This document shows, in pieces, positions 1 to 7,927 of a stretch of DNA of 18,991 nucleotides. The stretch comes from Candidatus Aegiribacteria sp. (GTDB lineage: Bacteria > Fermentibacterota > Fermentibacteria > Fermentibacterales > JCC-6). The stretch lies in NCBI GenBank assembly GCA_030638185.1, contig DAOWFD010000289.1, forward strand, positions 1-18,991, given 5' to 3'. A program made the position numbers and the translations under genes. The notes under the pieces are model-generated. The model was not told the DNA's origin. It searched no databases and was given only the letters and a program-made list of their open reading frames with translations. Positions within the stretch are counted from its first letter, which is position 1. The number at the start of each line of letters is the position of its first letter.

Positions 1-602
1 GGGCATTCATCGCAGAGTGGCTTTGCCGGCCTGCATATCCTCTGGCCGAATCTGACCATGATATGGTTGATTCCTGTCCATTCCGCTTTCGGGAAAAGCT
101 TCTGAAGAGCGAACTCGGTTTCCGCAGGGGACAGTGTATCAACCAGTCCCAATCTGTTTGAAATCCTGTGAACATGGACATCCACACATATTGAGGGTTT
201 ACCGAAGACCATTCCCATCACGAAATTGGCAGTTTTTCTTCCAACTCCGGGGAGGCTCAGCAGGCTATCCATACTATCAGGAACGTTGCCCTCAAAATCT
301 CTTCTGAGGATGGAAGCGATCCTCTTTATCTGTCCCGCTTTCTGTCTGTAGAAACCTGCAGGCCGCAGAAGCAGTTCAAGCTCCGTTCTGTCAATTGAGA
401 TCATGGCATCGACGTCCGGAGCCTTCTTCAGAACCTGCCTGGAAACAATTTTTGTAACAGCATCCCTTGTTCTCAGGCTTATTATGGTTGAGACAAGAAC
501 GGGAAAAGCTTCTCGGGATTTCTCCATGGGGGCAGGTACGCCGATGGACTTCAGAGCGCTTTTCATCCTGTGAAGAATTACAGGTGGAGTCAAATCAGAC
601 AC
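1..602 (-). CDS. nth: Endonuclease III (3' end beyond left edge)
   Basis: Base-excision-repair DNA glycosylase/AP lyase of the HhH-GPD superfamily, acting on oxidised pyrimidines. About 200 codons are visible. The helix-hairpin-helix LPGVGRKTAN contains the catalytic lysine. It is followed by VDVHVHRISNRLG, whose first Asp is the conserved catalytic aspartate. The last visible residues, CRPAKPLCDEC, give the C-x6-C-x2-C part of the [4Fe-4S] loop; the fourth Cys would lie past the window edge. The start is GTG at 602-600, overlapping the stop of the RNase D gene as TAGTG, with AGGA seven bases upstream. An internal ATG at 566-564 is a weaker alternative. The overlap implies translational coupling with rnd. 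The residues are seen directly; the function follows from the family. No sign of decay in the visible part. Confidence 0.93.
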   Translation of the reverse strand, partial: MSDLTPPVILHRMKSALKSIGVPAPMEKSREAFPVLVSTIISLRTRDAVTKIVSRQVLKKAPDVDAMISIDRTELELLLRPAGFYRQKAGQIKRIASILRRDFEGNVPDSMDSLLSLPGVGRKTANFVMGMVFGKPSICVDVHVHRISNRLGLVDTLSPAETEFALQKLFPKAEWTGINHIMVRFGQRICRPAKPLCDEC

Positions 603-1783
603 TATTCGATCCTGATGAAATGCAGTCCTGCGCTGCCTTTTAAGTTCAGTTTAAGGGCGAGTTTCCCTTTAAGTAGAGATACGAGGTCATCTCCAAGGGC
701 TTCCTTCCGCCAGCCGGTGAGCTCCGGTAAAGAGTACAACTCTTTCTCGTTGTCAGGCGGGTTCTTCGCAAGGGAGTTGATCAGGTCTTTTGAAAGAAGA
801 AGTTCGGGAGAAATACCGAGTCTGCACGATTCCTGTTTCAGGAATATGCGGAGTATATCCATACGAGCCGAAATACCGGGTCTGGAATGATATCTGGGGA
901 TGCAGGGAATATCTTTATCGGGAGAGTTTTCTGCTTCGGCTATTACTTCAAGAATTTCGTTACCCCATTTTATAATGAAACCACTGGAAATCCCCCTCAC
1001 TCTTGAAAGTGCCCTTTTCGAAACCGGAGTTAATGCCGTAATTGCTCCGAGTACATGGTCCCTGACAATGAAATTCCTTGGTTTGTTGATTCGTCTGGCC
1101 GTATTCTCCCTCCACTTGATAAGCGCCCAGAGGACGTGCAGCCTGTTATTCCTTACCTTTGCTGTTGATCTGACCTTTCTGAACAGCTTGGGAACTGCAT
1201 TGTTGTATGTTGAGGGATCCGTGAGAGATACTGCCTCCTCACGGTACCATCCAAGACGGCCTCTTGCCTTAAGTTGTTCAATCTGACTCCTATATATCTC
1301 GAGCAGATATCTGACGTCATCCAGGGCGTATTCGATCTGATCGTTTGCCAGTGGCCGGAGAGACCAGTCACTGAGAGTGTGTCCCTTTTTCGGGTAAATG
1401 CCGCATTCAGCTTTGACAAGCTTGAACAGGGCTGTCTGTCTTTCATGCCCGAGGAAAGCTGCGGCAAGCTGGGTGTCGAATACTGAAGAGAATTTCACGT
1501 TCATATGATGCATAAGAACATCTATATCGTTTCTGGCCGAGTGTATGACTTTAACAGGCGATTCGGACTCAAAGAGTCTGCCAAGTGGAGATAGATCGTT
1601 GATTTTCAGAGGATCTATAACTAAGGGTCCATCACTGCCTGCTATCTGGATAAGAAACAGATCAGGCCAGTACCTTCTCTCACCATGAAACTCGGTATCA
1701 AGAGCAAAAACCTTCTCTTCCCGGAGCTTATCCGTAAGCTTTTCCAGGTCTTCCTGTGTGCTGATCACCGCGGTCCTGTTCAA
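602..1783 (-). CDS. rnd: Ribonuclease D
   Basis: 3'-5' exoribonuclease of the DEDD family, expected to trim tRNA and other stable-RNA 3' ends in the cytoplasm; 393 aa, the usual RNase D size. The three exonuclease motifs are intact: ExoI DTEF (D29, E31), ExoII HSARND (D86), and ExoIII YALDD (Y152, D156), i.e. the DEDDy subtype. An HRDC domain spans roughly 210-290, and a second more diverged HRDC-like helical region about 305-385, matching the two-HRDC layout of E. coli RNase D. The start codon is TTG at 1783-1781, with GGGAGAG a few bases upstream; no in-frame ATG gives a complete ExoI motif with a comparable RBS. It lies 12 nt downstream of the anchored-protein gene, and its stop overlaps the nth start, so it is the third gene of a four-gene run. 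Confidence 0.93.
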   Translation of the reverse strand: MNRTAVISTQEDLEKLTDKLREEKVFALDTEFHGERRYWPDLFLIQIAGSDGPLVIDPLKINDLSPLGRLFESESPVKVIHSARNDIDVLMHHMNVKFSSVFDTQLAAAFLGHERQTALFKLVKAECGIYPKKGHTLSDWSLRPLANDQIEYALDDVRYLLEIYRSQIEQLKARGRLGWYREEAVSLTDPSTYNNAVPKLFRKVRSTAKVRNNRLHVLWALIKWRENTARRINKPRNFIVRDHVLGAITALTPVSKRALSRVRGISSGFIIKWGNEILEVIAEAENSPDKDIPCIPRYHSRPGISARMDILRIFLKQESCRLGISPELLLSKDLINSLAKNPPDNEKELYSLPELTGWRKEALGDDLVSLLKGKLALKLNLKGSAGLHFIRIE

Positions 1784-1795
1784 ATCTCTCCCGAT

Positions 1796-2614
1796 TCAGA
1801 TTCCGTAGCTGGAAGTGGAATCAGGTAATTCCGTAACATCCGGATTTTCAATTAAGCATGTTTCCCTGTGAAAAGGGCAGTATATCCCTTCTGAGGTAAT
1901 TTCGTAATAGGAATAACCATCGTCTGTGCAATGGAATCCGCCCCTCTGGCTGAACATACCATCGCTCTTCTCGTACATTTCCCCGAAACTTGACGGATAC
2001 TCGTAACCAGCGTCGATATACTCATAGACTACGGCAGCCAGACTGTCCCTAAGTGTTCTGCAGGCTGAACCCCCGGTATCGAGACCGTTTCCAAGATGAC
2101 CGTCTGCGCAGAACAGAATACCATCTTCAATATAATAGTTGGAGCCGCTTACAGGACAGAAAAAACCCTCGAGGGCTCTTCCCTCGGAGAGAGCTGGAAT
2201 AACTGTTTCCTTCGCGTACGAGGAACAGAGGACGGTCGCGTTACCAAGCACATTATCAAGAGAAGTGTCTCCAGTTATTGTCCAGTTTCCATCTGACCCT
2301 TGTCTGAGCCATAACGTCCTTGAACCGCCTTCTGCAAGAGAAATGGAAATACTGAACCCGCGATTATCAACTCTTCCGGTTCTAATACTTCCTGTGGCGG
2401 GGGCACTCTCAAGATAGCCCAGGATACCCGGCGTCAGAAGAGCAGCCATGCTGTCCGAAAGGAAAGAAAAAGCTTCCCCGGTTTCACCTGCAGCCAGGCT
2501 TTCGATGTATCCCCTGCCTGTATCGATCAGTCTCTTTCCAGTACTGTTACCCCGTGCCACAACAGCAATAATAATCAACAGGACTACTGCAGCAGCTGTA
2601 AGGGTTTTTTTCAT
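1796..2614 (-). CDS. Membrane-anchored protein with two Cys/His knuckles
   Basis: Not recognised as a named family. The 272-aa product has an N-terminal hydrophobic segment (about residues 5-20) with two lysines before it, i.e. a signal anchor or signal peptide, so the rest is probably outside the cytoplasm. Residues 25-125 look like a small mixed alpha/beta domain resembling accessory lipoprotein folds. The C-terminal half holds two similar motifs: C153-P-x-S-G, then C169-x3-H173; and C229-x2-D-G, then C246-x2-H249. These resemble the CPxGG...CxxHG element found in some pilin-like and secreted bacterial proteins, and could bind zinc or form disulfides. ATG 2614 overlaps the upstream stop as ATGA, so it is translationally coupled to the barrel gene. 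The reading frame is secure; the function is unknown. Confidence 0.85.
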   Translation of the reverse strand: MKKTLTAAAVVLLIIIAVVARGNSTGKRLIDTGRGYIESLAAGETGEAFSFLSDSMAALLTPGILGYLESAPATGSIRTGRVDNRGFSISISLAEGGSRTLWLRQGSDGNWTITGDTSLDNVLGNATVLCSSYAKETVIPALSEGRALEGFFCPVSGSNYYIEDGILFCADGHLGNGLDTGGSACRTLRDSLAAVVYEYIDAGYEYPSSFGEMYEKSDGMFSQRGGFHCTDDGYSYYEITSEGIYCPFHRETCLIENPDVTELPDSTSSYGI

Positions 2615-3528
2615 CTTGAACCGGAAGAAGTGTTGAACAGATCGGTGAAATCAAGACCTGTTCCGCTTATCATGAACCCCCATTCCTTGGCCGTGTTCTC
2701 TCCTCCGAGCCGGTAGAATATTTCCATCGTAAGGTTAAGGCTTTCATTGTTCAAGGAGATTCCTCCACGGAGATCCCGCTGACTGAATTCGCTGCCGTTC
2801 TGGCCAGTCCAATTCCTGTCAATTAAGGCCTGAGTTTCCCCTCGCGTGGCTAGTTCCGCTCCAAGTCTCAGACAGAGCTCCGGGTTGACCGGCAGAACGA
2901 AAAAGCTGGCGAGCCTCAGTTCGACTGGAGGTTTGGTTTCCGTCGAGTCTCTTTCAGCATGGAGCATGTCCCAGGCTGAGAGGTAATATCTTAGCCCGCC
3001 GGTTGCTTCGATACTGATGCCTGAACCAGCAGAGAGAGGGCTAACTACAGTCAAGGCTCCATCAAAGGCGAAATGCCTGTCGCTTTCAGAATAGTCTCCC
3101 GATTCGAGAGCTCCCTTAAAGGGAATCCTGATTGCTCCCCTGACAAAAAGTCTCGGTTCTCTGGTAAGCCATCCGTCGAGAGAAATCCAGGGATCCGCAA
3201 TCCCGATGCCGGTAGAATCTCCGGGACCCTGCAGCTGAATGAAACCGGGAATAATCACCGAGAGAGTATGACTGTTTGTCAGTCCATATCTGCCCAGGAA
3301 CTGGAATCTGATAACACCGAGGCTGGTGTTATATTCGTATTCTTCGCTGTTGCCAAGGCTATCTGTCCGCCAGTAATTGTTTGCTATAAAATATCCGAAG
3401 GCAACATCCCCGTTGATCTGCATGGAATGGAGGGCTTCCGTAAGATTATCGTAATAAAGAGGATCGTATGACAGAGCAATACTGCAGGTAAAAAGAAGAA
3501 CAGTAATTATAATTCTGTATCCAGACAT
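2611..3528 (-). CDS. Predicted outer-membrane beta-barrel protein
   Basis: 305 aa with a clear signal peptide (hydrophobic core about residues 6-18, cleavage near residue 20). The mature part has alternating polar/hydrophobic strands, many Gly/Tyr/Phe residues and short turns, typical of a porin- or transporter-type barrel; examples are the strands around residues 85-110 and 135-150 (LFVRGAIRIPF). No enzymatic motif is visible. AAAGGA lies about eight bases before the ATG at 3528. It heads the four-gene minus-strand run (barrel, anchored knuckle protein, rnd, nth) and is divergent from the OmpA-fusion gene, with about 150 bp between the starts. The family is not identified; the barrel call rests on composition and the signal peptide. 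Confidence 0.82.
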   Translation of the reverse strand: MSGYRIIITVLLFTCSIALSYDPLYYDNLTEALHSMQINGDVAFGYFIANNYWRTDSLGNSEEYEYNTSLGVIRFQFLGRYGLTNSHTLSVIIPGFIQLQGPGDSTGIGIADPWISLDGWLTREPRLFVRGAIRIPFKGALESGDYSESDRHFAFDGALTVVSPLSAGSGISIEATGGLRYYLSAWDMLHAERDSTETKPPVELRLASFFVLPVNPELCLRLGAELATRGETQALIDRNWTGQNGSEFSQRDLRGGISLNNESLNLTMEIFYRLGGENTAKEWGFMISGTGLDFTDLFNTSSGSR

Positions 3529-3594
3529 GTAAAAAATCCTTTCTTTAATAGTTCTCCCGCTTTCTGCAGGTGACAGATAGCATTCTTTTAGCAG

Positions 3595-3623
3595 TTGACA
3601 TATACAGCTTATGCTTTTCTAAT
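3595..3623 (+). promoter_or_regulatory. sigma70-like promoter for the OmpA-fusion gene
   Basis: Perfect -35 TTGACA at 3595-3600, a 17-bp spacer, and -10 TCTAAT (five of six consensus bases) at 3618-3623. Transcription would start near 3630, leaving a leader of about 48 nt before the ATG at 3678. Confidence 0.7.
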
Positions 3624-3630
3624 AGCATAA
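3609..3630. promoter_or_regulatory. Inverted repeat over the -10 element (possible operator)
   Basis: Arms TTATGCT (3609-3615) and AGCATAA (3624-3630) are perfect reverse complements around an 8-bp centre that contains the -10 hexamer of the promoter at 3595-3623. A dimeric regulator bound here would block RNA polymerase. That role is inference from position and symmetry. Confidence 0.4.
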
Positions 3631-3664
3631 TTGTATTTGTGCAAGTCATAACCAGTATTGTACG

Positions 3665-3673
3665 AAAGGAAGG
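3665..3673 (+). promoter_or_regulatory. Ribosome binding site fixing the OmpA-fusion start
   Basis: AAAGGAAGG lies 4-8 bases before the ATG at 3678 and directly before a signal peptide. This favours 3678 over the in-frame ATG at 3570, which lies upstream of the predicted transcription start. Confidence 0.7.
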
Positions 3674-3677
3674 TACA

Positions 3678-5684
3678 ATGAAAAACAAGGGTTTAATATT
3701 GATCCTGACGCTCTTACTTGCGGCTGGATCCGCATTCTCTATGCCCTCTATCATGGGGTTCAGAGGAGTCCACAGAGTTCTTGATGCCAGTACCATCGGG
3801 TCCAATCAGATGGCATTCAGCATCGTCTCGAGGTATTGGAGCAGTTCGGACAAGTACGACGACCTTCATTACCGCCCGGAGGGAAGCACATCGGATACTA
3901 CTATAAGTGTAGAGGATTCCGAGCATCTGGCTCAGGGGTACTTTGCCCTGGGTTACGGCATTACAAGTTTCCTTGAGATCGCCGCAAGAATCAGCTACGT
4001 CGTCTCGTACTACGAGTTCGACCTTACACCTCCAAGAGATGAAACCATAGGCCAGTGGGATGGTGTTCACGGCATGGGTGATATCATGCTTGGTTACAAG
4101 GCCGGTTTCACACCTACTCCATCCAATGAACTCCTCTGGCTCGGGCTGGACAACTGGTTCGCGTTCGCTCCATCGAGCAACCAGACCGTTGAGTGTGAGG
4201 AATACGACGGCAGATTCGACGCCGGAACCCCCATGTATACCATGCGGCAGCCCAGCCTTTCAACCGGGCACACAAGCCTGGGATTAGATGGGCTGGTATC
4301 TTTGGATATGGTCAATATCTGGCCGGGAACACCGATCAAATTGCATGTTAATGTTGGCTTCTCCAAATACAAGCAGACAGTAACTTTGAATGATTACAGG
4401 CTTCAGTTCGACACTACAGGTCACAGGACGCATGCGGGTGAAATGCTGGTAAGTTCTACTGTTGATGATAACGCGCTGGATTTTGGAATAGCCGTTGAAT
4501 TCCCGACCCCATTCGCTGTTATCTACACTGAGTATTCTCTTAAAAAGTACCTGGACAGAGACAGCTATAACCATGTAGCTTACTTCACCCCGGGAATCCG
4601 AGTATTCTCCGGCGGCGGAGTCATTATGGATTTCTGTTTCAACATGGGTCTTACCGCTTTCAACCCGGAGTTCTTTGACTTCGGCCATGGTCTTTACCAG
4701 AGCGGGAGCGTAGACATTGAGGATAGAGACCAGAGAGCTCCCCTTCCCGACGGCGGAACGCAGGACTGGGGAGTCTCAGGAAGCATATCCTTCTCCAGCG
4801 ATCTGCTGAAAGCGGCACCTGCAATAACGACAGGAACCGTATCCGGTATGATCACAGAAGCGGAAGAGGGAAAAGCCGTAGAAGCCACCGTTTCCTTCCC
4901 GGGAACTGCTGTGGCGGACGTTATATCAGATCCTGTAACCGGATTCTATTCCGCTACCCTTCCCGCAGGAAGTATTCCTGTAACGGTAGCCGCCGCCGGA
5001 TACAAGGCTGCATCGTCTACAGTGGTTCTTGAAGCGGGACAGGATGTTGTTGTAGACTTCAGTCTCGAACTGCAGGCCGGTCTGGGTCAGATTGCCGGTA
5101 CGGTAACCGAGTTTGAGAACGGCGATCCTCTGCTGGCAATCATTTCAGTAGAGCTGGACGATACTACCATAACGTTCGAATCCACCGAAGACGGTATCTT
5201 CCTTTTCGATGTTCCTGAAGGAACCTGGACTGTCAGGGCCGACGCGGAAGAGTACAAATCCTCTTCTGATATAGTGGTCATTGAAGCTGACCAGACCTCA
5301 ATAGTGGACTTTGTTCTTAAGCCCGAGCTGCAGGTCGGACAGGTTATCTCGTTCGATAACATCTACTTCGACAGCGGTAGCGCCAACATCAAACCCGAAT
5401 CCTACTATATCCTGGACAATATGGTTGAGATACTCAACGCCAATCCTGATGCCACGGTTCAGGTAGCCGGACATACAGATTCGGATGGTAGCACAAGCTA
5501 CAACCAGACCCTCAGCGAGCAGAGAGCAGCATCGGTATTCAATTTCCTTGTTCAGCGGGGCGTACCTGCCCGCATGCTGACCACAATGGGATTTGGAGAA
5601 AACCAGCCGGTTGTTCCCAATACTTCCTCATCGAATAAAGCGATGAACAGAAGGATTGAGTTCACGGTTCTCTCCAACAGGTAG
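3678..5684 (+). CDS. Outer-membrane barrel / carboxypeptidase-regulatory repeats / OmpA fusion
   Basis: 668 aa. In order: signal peptide (1 to about 21), a beta-strand-rich region of about 355 residues that looks like an outer-membrane barrel (22-376), two carboxypeptidase regulatory-like Ig-type repeats (about 385-466 and 469-549, both starting G-x-V-[ST] and ending VDF-x-L), and an OmpA-family peptidoglycan-binding domain (about 555-668). In the OmpA domain, HTDSDG supplies D601 and SEQRA supplies R616, spaced 15 residues apart as in the diaminopimelate-binding Asp/Arg pair of E. coli OmpA. The likely role is structural, linking the outer membrane to the cell wall. The start at 3678 is chosen for its RBS and signal peptide; the frame stays open upstream to 3570. 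It stands alone between its own promoter and a hairpin terminator. Confidence 0.92.
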   Translation: MKNKGLILILTLLLAAGSAFSMPSIMGFRGVHRVLDASTIGSNQMAFSIVSRYWSSSDKYDDLHYRPEGSTSDTTISVEDSEHLAQGYFALGYGITSFLEIAARISYVVSYYEFDLTPPRDETIGQWDGVHGMGDIMLGYKAGFTPTPSNELLWLGLDNWFAFAPSSNQTVECEEYDGRFDAGTPMYTMRQPSLSTGHTSLGLDGLVSLDMVNIWPGTPIKLHVNVGFSKYKQTVTLNDYRLQFDTTGHRTHAGEMLVSSTVDDNALDFGIAVEFPTPFAVIYTEYSLKKYLDRDSYNHVAYFTPGIRVFSGGGVIMDFCFNMGLTAFNPEFFDFGHGLYQSGSVDIEDRDQRAPLPDGGTQDWGVSGSISFSSDLLKAAPAITTGTVSGMITEAEEGKAVEATVSFPGTAVADVISDPVTGFYSATLPAGSIPVTVAAAGYKAASSTVVLEAGQDVVVDFSLELQAGLGQIAGTVTEFENGDPLLAIISVELDDTTITFESTEDGIFLFDVPEGTWTVRADAEEYKSSSDIVVIEADQTSIVDFVLKPELQVGQVISFDNIYFDSGSANIKPESYYILDNMVEILNANPDATVQVAGHTDSDGSTSYNQTLSEQRAASVFNFLVQRGVPARMLTTMGFGENQPVVPNTSSSNKAMNRRIEFTVLSNR

Positions 5685-5694
5685 TGCTTTCTAA

Positions 5695-5719
5695 AAGGGG
5701 GCGGTTTATCCGCCCCCTT
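5695..5719 (+). terminator. GC-rich hairpin terminator after the OmpA-fusion gene
   Basis: AAGGGGGCGG (5695-5704) pairs perfectly with CCGCCCCCTT (5710-5719) around a TTTAT loop, starting about ten bases after the stop codon. The following U-run is short, so it may act as a terminator or as an mRNA 3'-end stabiliser. Confidence 0.7.
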
Positions 5720-5807
5720 CCATAGGCTACGCTTTTATCTCTTCGATTTAAGTAGTGAAATCCGGAAAGACATTTAAATAAACCATCACGAAAGGTTCAG
5801 GAATTAA

Positions 5808-6332
5808 ATGAAAACCGCACTGTTTTCTGTGATCTCTCTGGTTCTTTATTCCTCATGTCTCTTTGCCGGAGTTCAGGAACAGATTCAGTACATTCGGGAC
5901 ATCTATGCTTGGACAAATGAAGAAATCGAAAAAGAGGAGCTATACAAGACAGTGGTTGATGTAAATACAGAAGGGCTTTCTTACCCGGCTGTAGGGACAT
6001 ATCATCCATTACTGACTTTCTACTTCGGGTTCTCCGAGGAGAATCCCTATCCCGATAATCTGAGAAAAGCGATTCTTATAGTTGATAGAGCTGCTTATCA
6101 TGAGTATTCGGAATTTCTGTACGACGGTTACGGCAATCTGATCTTCGTTTACATGACCGGAAGACCTGTAGAACCGGAAATGCGATTTTACTATTATCAG
6201 GGAGAGCTGATAAAGATTGTTGAGGATTCCAGCGATTATTACAGTTTCAACTTCGAACAGATAGATCACAGCAACTCGGTTCAGAATCAGGGAGAAGAAC
6301 TGATCGGAACATTCCTCAGGTTGTTCTATTAG
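5808..6332 (+). CDS. Secreted protein of unknown function
   Basis: 174 aa with a short signal peptide (hydrophobic to about residue 18, cleavage near the Ala-Gly at 20-21). The mature part is rich in aromatic and acidic residues, with a Tyr-rich segment near the middle (MRFYYYQGELIKIVEDSSD), and has no cysteine after the signal. No catalytic motif is seen and I do not recognise the family. AGGA stands 5 bases before the ATG. Its 3' end is only 4 nt from the convergent gene at 6337, with no strong terminator between. The frame is well supported by the signal peptide and RBS; the function is open. Confidence 0.8.
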   Translation: MKTALFSVISLVLYSSCLFAGVQEQIQYIRDIYAWTNEEIEKEELYKTVVDVNTEGLSYPAVGTYHPLLTFYFGFSEENPYPDNLRKAILIVDRAAYHEYSEFLYDGYGNLIFVYMTGRPVEPEMRFYYYQGELIKIVEDSSDYYSFNFEQIDHSNSVQNQGEELIGTFLRLFY

Positions 6333-6336
6333 TAGA

Positions 6337-6798
6337 TCAGAAGTCTCTGCTCGTGATCTTCTTCACTCCTGTGGCAAGCGAACTTACATTGAAAAGTTTC
6401 CAGATACCATCGCTGTTCTTCCTGAGGTGTACCGGTGTGGGCATGTCCTTTCCACCGCTCTGGATGAATACCTTCGATTCCCGGTCGTTCCTGACTGAAT
6501 TTGCAAGCATCTCCATAGGGTGGTCGTAATCGTAGCGGTAGCTGTTCTCCGGAGTTCCACCAAGGTAGGACTTCGCGCTGTTGCCGCCATCATTGCTGAA
6601 ATATTCCAGAAAGGCTTCTCTGCCCGGTGCTCCGTCCTTACTCAGGTAATGCTTCGGGAGGGTAAGTGCGATCATCCTGCTGCCCTCTTCCGGGTTATCA
6701 AGGTATTCGATGATACCTATCAGAAACGCTCTTATAGCTCCAAGTTCGGATTTTCCCCATTCCTGTTCCCAATTCTCACTGAATTTCTGATAGTCCAT
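6337..6798 (-). CDS. Conserved hypothetical cytoplasmic protein
   Basis: 153 aa, no signal peptide or membrane segment, no cysteine. The C-terminal part (about 110-150) reads SGGKDMPTPVHLRKNSDG then IWKLFNVSSLATGVKK. This resembles a small family of uncharacterised proteins ending in a WKL...SSL.TGV motif (possibly DUF6935; recalled from memory, not checked). The start is secure: ATG 6798 is preceded by a full AGGAGG. It is divergent from the slipin gene and may share a palindromic promoter region with it. No role can be assigned from sequence. Confidence 0.82.
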   Translation of the reverse strand: MDYQKFSENWEQEWGKSELGAIRAFLIGIIEYLDNPEEGSRMIALTLPKHYLSKDGAPGREAFLEYFSNDGGNSAKSYLGGTPENSYRYDYDHPMEMLANSVRNDRESKVFIQSGGKDMPTPVHLRKNSDGIWKLFNVSSLATGVKKITSRDF

Positions 6799-6887
6799 AT
6801 TTCCTCCTCTAAGAGTTTTTCCCGCAAAGAATTACAATACTTAAAAACATCGGATACCGTCAAATCAAACAGAACTGAAGAGAATAC

Positions 6888-6899
6888 TGTCAATTGACA
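6888..6899. promoter_or_regulatory. 12-bp palindrome between divergent genes
   Basis: TGTCAATTGACA is a perfect palindrome that presents a TTGACA -35 hexamer on both strands, between the divergent starts at 6798 and 6977. It may be a shared divergent promoter core or a regulator site. Confidence 0.4.
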
Positions 6900-6925
6900 T
6901 GACATTTTCCCGCTGATAGTATAAA
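6894..6925 (+). promoter_or_regulatory. Probable promoter for the slipin gene
   Basis: TTGACA at 6894-6899. Candidate -10 elements are TAGTAT (6917-6922, 17-bp spacer) and TATAAA (6920-6925, 20-bp spacer). The -35 is perfect; the -10 choice is uncertain. Confidence 0.5.
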
Positions 6926-6976
6926 ACAGCGACAGGAAAACAATTATTACAGAACTGCTTAATCGGGAGGGGAATC

Positions 6977-7909
6977 ATGTTCAGGCGAAATCCGGTTCAG
7001 AGCTTCATCAGAAACCTCGTAAGGCTTATTATTCTCGTACCACTCTGGCTTCTGCTGGTCTGGTCCGATCTTGCCAAAGCGGAGTCCATGTACATCTGGA
7101 TAGCCGTAAAGTCCATTGTGCTGCTGTGGTTTGCCAACGTCTTCGCGAAGATGTTCTTCGTTATTCCGCAATGGCAGAGAATCGTACTTCTGAGACTGGG
7201 GAAATCAGTTGGAGCCAGGGGACCCGGGGTCATCATTGTACCTCCTTTCATATACTCTCTTGCCAGGACGATAGATATCCGGATAACCACCTATGAGGTC
7301 AAGGCGACAAAGACGCTGACCAAGGACAACATCCCCATCGATGTTACAGCTGCAGTTGAACTTGAAGTAGAAAATCCGGAAAGAGCTGCAATCGATGTTC
7401 AGAATTACTGGAAAACAACCGAATGGGCATCCATGGAAGCTCTTAAGAGTACGATTGGCGGGAACGACCTTCGGCCGCTTCTCAGCGAAACGGACCGTAT
7501 CGCCGCCGATCTGAAGAAGATCATAGACACCGCGGCCATAGATTACGGAGTGAATGTCAGGGCCGTCCGCATAACCGATGTGGGAACACCACCTACATTG
7601 ATCGAAGAACTTGCGGTTATCGCCCGCGCGGAACGGGCAGCCAAAGCCAAGATGATACAGGCAGAGGCGGAGAAGACTGTGGCCACATCTCTGAAAGAGG
7701 CTTCGGAGTTACTTGCTCAGCAACCCAATGCCATGAAATTAAGGCAGATACAGGCCCTGCTCGATATCTCAAAGGAAGAAAGCTCCATGGTTATCATATA
7801 TCCCATGGACAGCCTGATGGGACAGCAGATCGCTACTGCCACTGCGGGAAACCAGACGAGTAAGAGCAAAATGAAACAGGATATTCAGATCTTTGCGTCG
7901 GATGAATAG
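6977..7909 (+). CDS. Slipin/stomatin-type SPFH membrane protein
   Basis: 310 aa, usual size for bacterial slipins. Two hydrophobic segments (about 12-30 and 39-63) anchor the N-terminus in the membrane, followed by an SPFH/band-7 domain (about 61-205) with the expected RLGKSVGARGPGV core and the VxLEVENPERA strand, then an Ala/Glu/Lys-rich coiled coil (about 206-260). Such proteins assemble into large cage- or raft-like oligomers, and often work with a NfeD-type partner or a membrane protease; neither is adjacent here. The usual slipin helix RxxMAREAEAxRERRAK is altered to a shorter EELAVIARAERAAKAK version, so it is a diverged member. GGGAGGGG sits 4 bases before the ATG. It is convergent with the Nudix gene, with an 18-nt gap. 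Confidence 0.88.
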   Translation: MFRRNPVQSFIRNLVRLIILVPLWLLLVWSDLAKAESMYIWIAVKSIVLLWFANVFAKMFFVIPQWQRIVLLRLGKSVGARGPGVIIVPPFIYSLARTIDIRITTYEVKATKTLTKDNIPIDVTAAVELEVENPERAAIDVQNYWKTTEWASMEALKSTIGGNDLRPLLSETDRIAADLKKIIDTAAIDYGVNVRAVRITDVGTPPTLIEELAVIARAERAAKAKMIQAEAEKTVATSLKEASELLAQQPNAMKLRQIQALLDISKEESSMVIIYPMDSLMGQQIATATAGNQTSKSKMKQDIQIFASDE

Positions 7910-7927
7910 GAGAAGACCAGAAGATTG

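Noticed and set aside
570..1486. Several plus-strand open frames opposite nth and rnd
   Set aside because: They are antisense shadows of clearly conserved genes, with no domain content of their own.
3570..3677. Upstream in-frame ATG extending the OmpA-fusion protein by 36 residues
   Set aside because: The extension lies over the predicted promoter, lacks an RBS, and would bury the signal peptide.
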